Assembly: GCA_030512335.1 (NCBI GenBank)
Contig: JAULSU010000002.1
Span: 2,232,001-2,296,000 of the forward strand
Direction: 5' to 3'
Length of the DNA stretch: 64,000 bases
Origin: Immersiella caudata
Taxonomy: Eukaryota > Ascomycota > Sordariomycetes > Sordariales > Lasiosphaeriaceae
In this document: positions 62,027 through 64,000 of the stretch, in pieces
Position numbering within the stretch: the first letter of the stretch is position 1
How the letters are laid out: each line of letters starts with the position of its first letter
The notes under the pieces: generated by a model
What the model was told of the DNA's origin: nothing
The model's database searches: none
Seen by the model: the letters and a program-made list of their open reading frames with translations, nothing else
Translations under genes and position numbers: made by a program

Positions 62027-64000
62027 TGCGGCCTTCGGATCATCAGTGCAGGACGACAATCGGCTGTTGCGAGCTCTGGGACTTTCGACATCAAAAGTCT
62101 TGAGTGAAGCTGGTGAGTGGACCCTAACCCCTGTACGACCGCCGTGCGGATCCACCTGCACAGCTCACATTATAGCCCAATCAACTAGATTCCCGATTCA
62201 GGGGCACTCCCGTTGCACCTCACGGCCCGATCCCTCCTGTCCCAAAGCCAAGCCGATCGATTGGTCAAACGCTGAGTTGAGTTCATCTACGGTTTAGGTT
62301 GTAGCTTACAGATACCGGTGTGATATATTTACCATTCCTGTACAATAACGACGTTTTGCCCTTCATACAACGTGAGTCAGATTCGTCAGGTTACCTAGGT
62401 ACCTCAGTAGGGCCCCGGGTCTTGATCAGGCACAACTATATTGGACGCCACTGGATACTTTTTTGGTTTGGTGTCGTCAATATCCGACCCATCTTGATCT
62501 ATTGCAGAACTAACAACGTCTATAATACGGCTTGTTCTCATGTAACAATTATGCAGAGCGGATAGGTGGACAGTGAGATTCGGACTGTCTTGCCCTGGAC
62601 GGAAGAGTGAATCGGATGAGTATGTACTTACTCCGTTCGACCATTTGTATGAATTGAGATGACAGACGGCGATCTAGCTAGATATTGTCATACTAGACTC
62701 CAAGAGTTCAGCAAGAGATGCCAAGAGTCGTGCAAAGCCTGGACGAGAAGTCCTTGACCATTGGCATCAGGCCACGAGTCTGTGTGCCGCTATTGCCAGT
62801 GACTCCAATAATAGTGACTAAGCAGGGCGCGCCGTCACCACTTGTAAGTGGTCGACAGACTCGAAGGTTTCAAGTCCTAGGGGTTCGCGGCCGCGCTGCC
62901 AGCTGAGCCCCGACGTGTACTCTGGGACCACTCTGAGTCAGTGGGGTGTTTGTCAGGGTGCCGTTCCGCAGTGGAATCAGACAGGCCGTGCCCAGGTAGG
63001 CAATGAAGGTTGCCTGCACCTCGCGAGGCAACAACGCCACCTCAATCCTACTGAGGGATATTCCACGATGTTTTGTGTCTTTTGCTCGGAGAGTTGTACC
63101 TGCAGCATTGCGTCTTCAGATCCCATCCAAGCCCCGGAGCTTGGAAATGCCCTCTTGTCATCCTCAACGCCTTGCCTTGGGACCCTTGTCCACTCTGGTG
63201 TATTAAAATACATCTTCGAAGGCAATCCGGTCCTCAGTCGAGATTGGAGTGGCCAGCCCCTTTAGGCTGCCAGATCCTTCCAACGTCTGCCGCGCGCTTC
63301 AATCCGGAGCCTCATCTCGGGATCCGGGAACAACACCAGAGGAAACGAGCTAATGTTGCAGGCTTTGGCACGTTTACTTCGGTGCTTGGCATGCAATAAC
63401 GTTCCAGAAGATACGGTCTGCGATAAGACGCTGACCACTCCCGTTGCGGGTAGCTATTGTGGGAGGACCGCGCCTGGGCAAAGCATGCAAGACATCTCTT
63501 CTTCACAGCCCCCACGAGGAGGCCGCCCCGGAAGGTCTGACGCCTCTCAAGCCCGCACATCCGAAATCCAAAAGTGAGCGTGTGGAATTGGGGACGTGGA
63601 TCATGCGCGCATACAGCGGTAAAATCCTATCCATCGATTGACAACGGCACATGGTTACCCCTTGTGTGACCTTGGGTAGGATGTGGTGGGTAGCAACGCG
63701 GACAGGCAGGAAAGAAGCGAGAGGCCCAGAACAAACGCTAGGATAATTCGGGGAGCACAGAAGCGATCTCTCAGTTTGATGAAAAACCCACGCCGCTGGA
63801 ACACGGCTTTTGCCCGGCCACAGTTGAGTGCCTCAAAACTCTGCAGACACTAGTCTGATCAAGAGAAGTGTGAGGGTAATAAGCTCGCGTTTCGTTCATC
63901 GGTTACCTTGATATGGCTGGACTGATGATAATTGCGTCAGCACTCCTTGGGGTGCGGTGCGGCGCAGAGCGGGGATGGGAACGCAACCTCTGTCGTCCTC
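62027..64000. other. Right-end region without recognisable genes
   Basis: About 2 kb to the edge. Frames on both strands are short, often start at TTG/GTG and resemble nothing. A degenerate tRNA-like string lies near 62850-62912 (minus). The first 250 bp should be the synthetase promoter. Confidence 0.5.

Noticed and set aside
62850..62912. tRNA-like string on the minus strand with A-box-like GGGCTCAGCTGG and B-box-like CTTCGAGTCT
   Set aside because: Spacing fits a tRNA, but the anticodon stem and acceptor stem cannot be formed and both boxes have changed key bases. At most a decayed tRNA or short interspersed element remnant.

Overview
The window is nuclear DNA of a filamentous ascomycete, most likely a Sordariomycete. 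The evidence is short GT-AG introns of mostly 48-150 nt, branch points of the CTGAC/CTAAC type 7-35 nt before the acceptor, compact genes on both strands, and proteins that match conserved fungal families in full length. I modelled 26 protein-coding genes by joining open frames across splice sites. No transposase, CRISPR array, bacterial operon, confident tRNA or rRNA was seen.

Layout. 0-12 kb: start of a PP2A B56 subunit (leaves the left edge), divergent from TFIIIC subunit Tfc1; then a BCS1-like mitochondrial AAA ATPase and a cytosolic L-asparaginase with an ankyrin tail. 12-25 kb: NAP-family histone chaperone Vps75, GH76 cell-wall mannosidase Dfg5/Dcw1, dihydroxyacetone kinase, mitochondrial 3-hydroxyisobutyryl-CoA hydrolase, dolichol kinase Sec59. 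28-36 kb: a proline-rich membrane protein, a FAM32A-like protein, two small unknown proteins, a COG0523 (CobW/Zng1) GTPase and a C2H2-like orphan. 36-44 kb: a vacuolar cation-chloride cotransporter (Vhc1) and a vacuolar amino-acid transporter (Avt3/4). 44-53 kb: a run of nucleic-acid housekeeping genes (Rpb11, LSm5, a 3'-5' exonuclease, Ytm1, DNA polymerase delta subunit 2). 53-64 kb: an F-box-like protein, serine dehydratase, Nat9 acetyltransferase and mitochondrial methionyl-tRNA synthetase, then about 2 kb without a recognisable gene. The genes are unrelated in function; there is no biosynthetic cluster.

The most interesting signal lies in the introns. Seven introns, spread over four unrelated genes, fall into three sequence families. 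Family A has three copies: two in the dihydroxyacetone kinase gene and one in the cotransporter gene. Family B has two copies: dihydroxyacetone kinase and the COG0523 GTPase. Family C has two copies: cotransporter and serine dehydratase. Unrelated genes should not share intron sequence, so these look like introner-like elements, meaning mobile DNA that creates new spliceosomal introns. In family B the two copies are near-identical except for a 42-nt hairpin core that is inverted in one relative to the other. This was read by eye; alignments and genome-wide searches are named in the findings.
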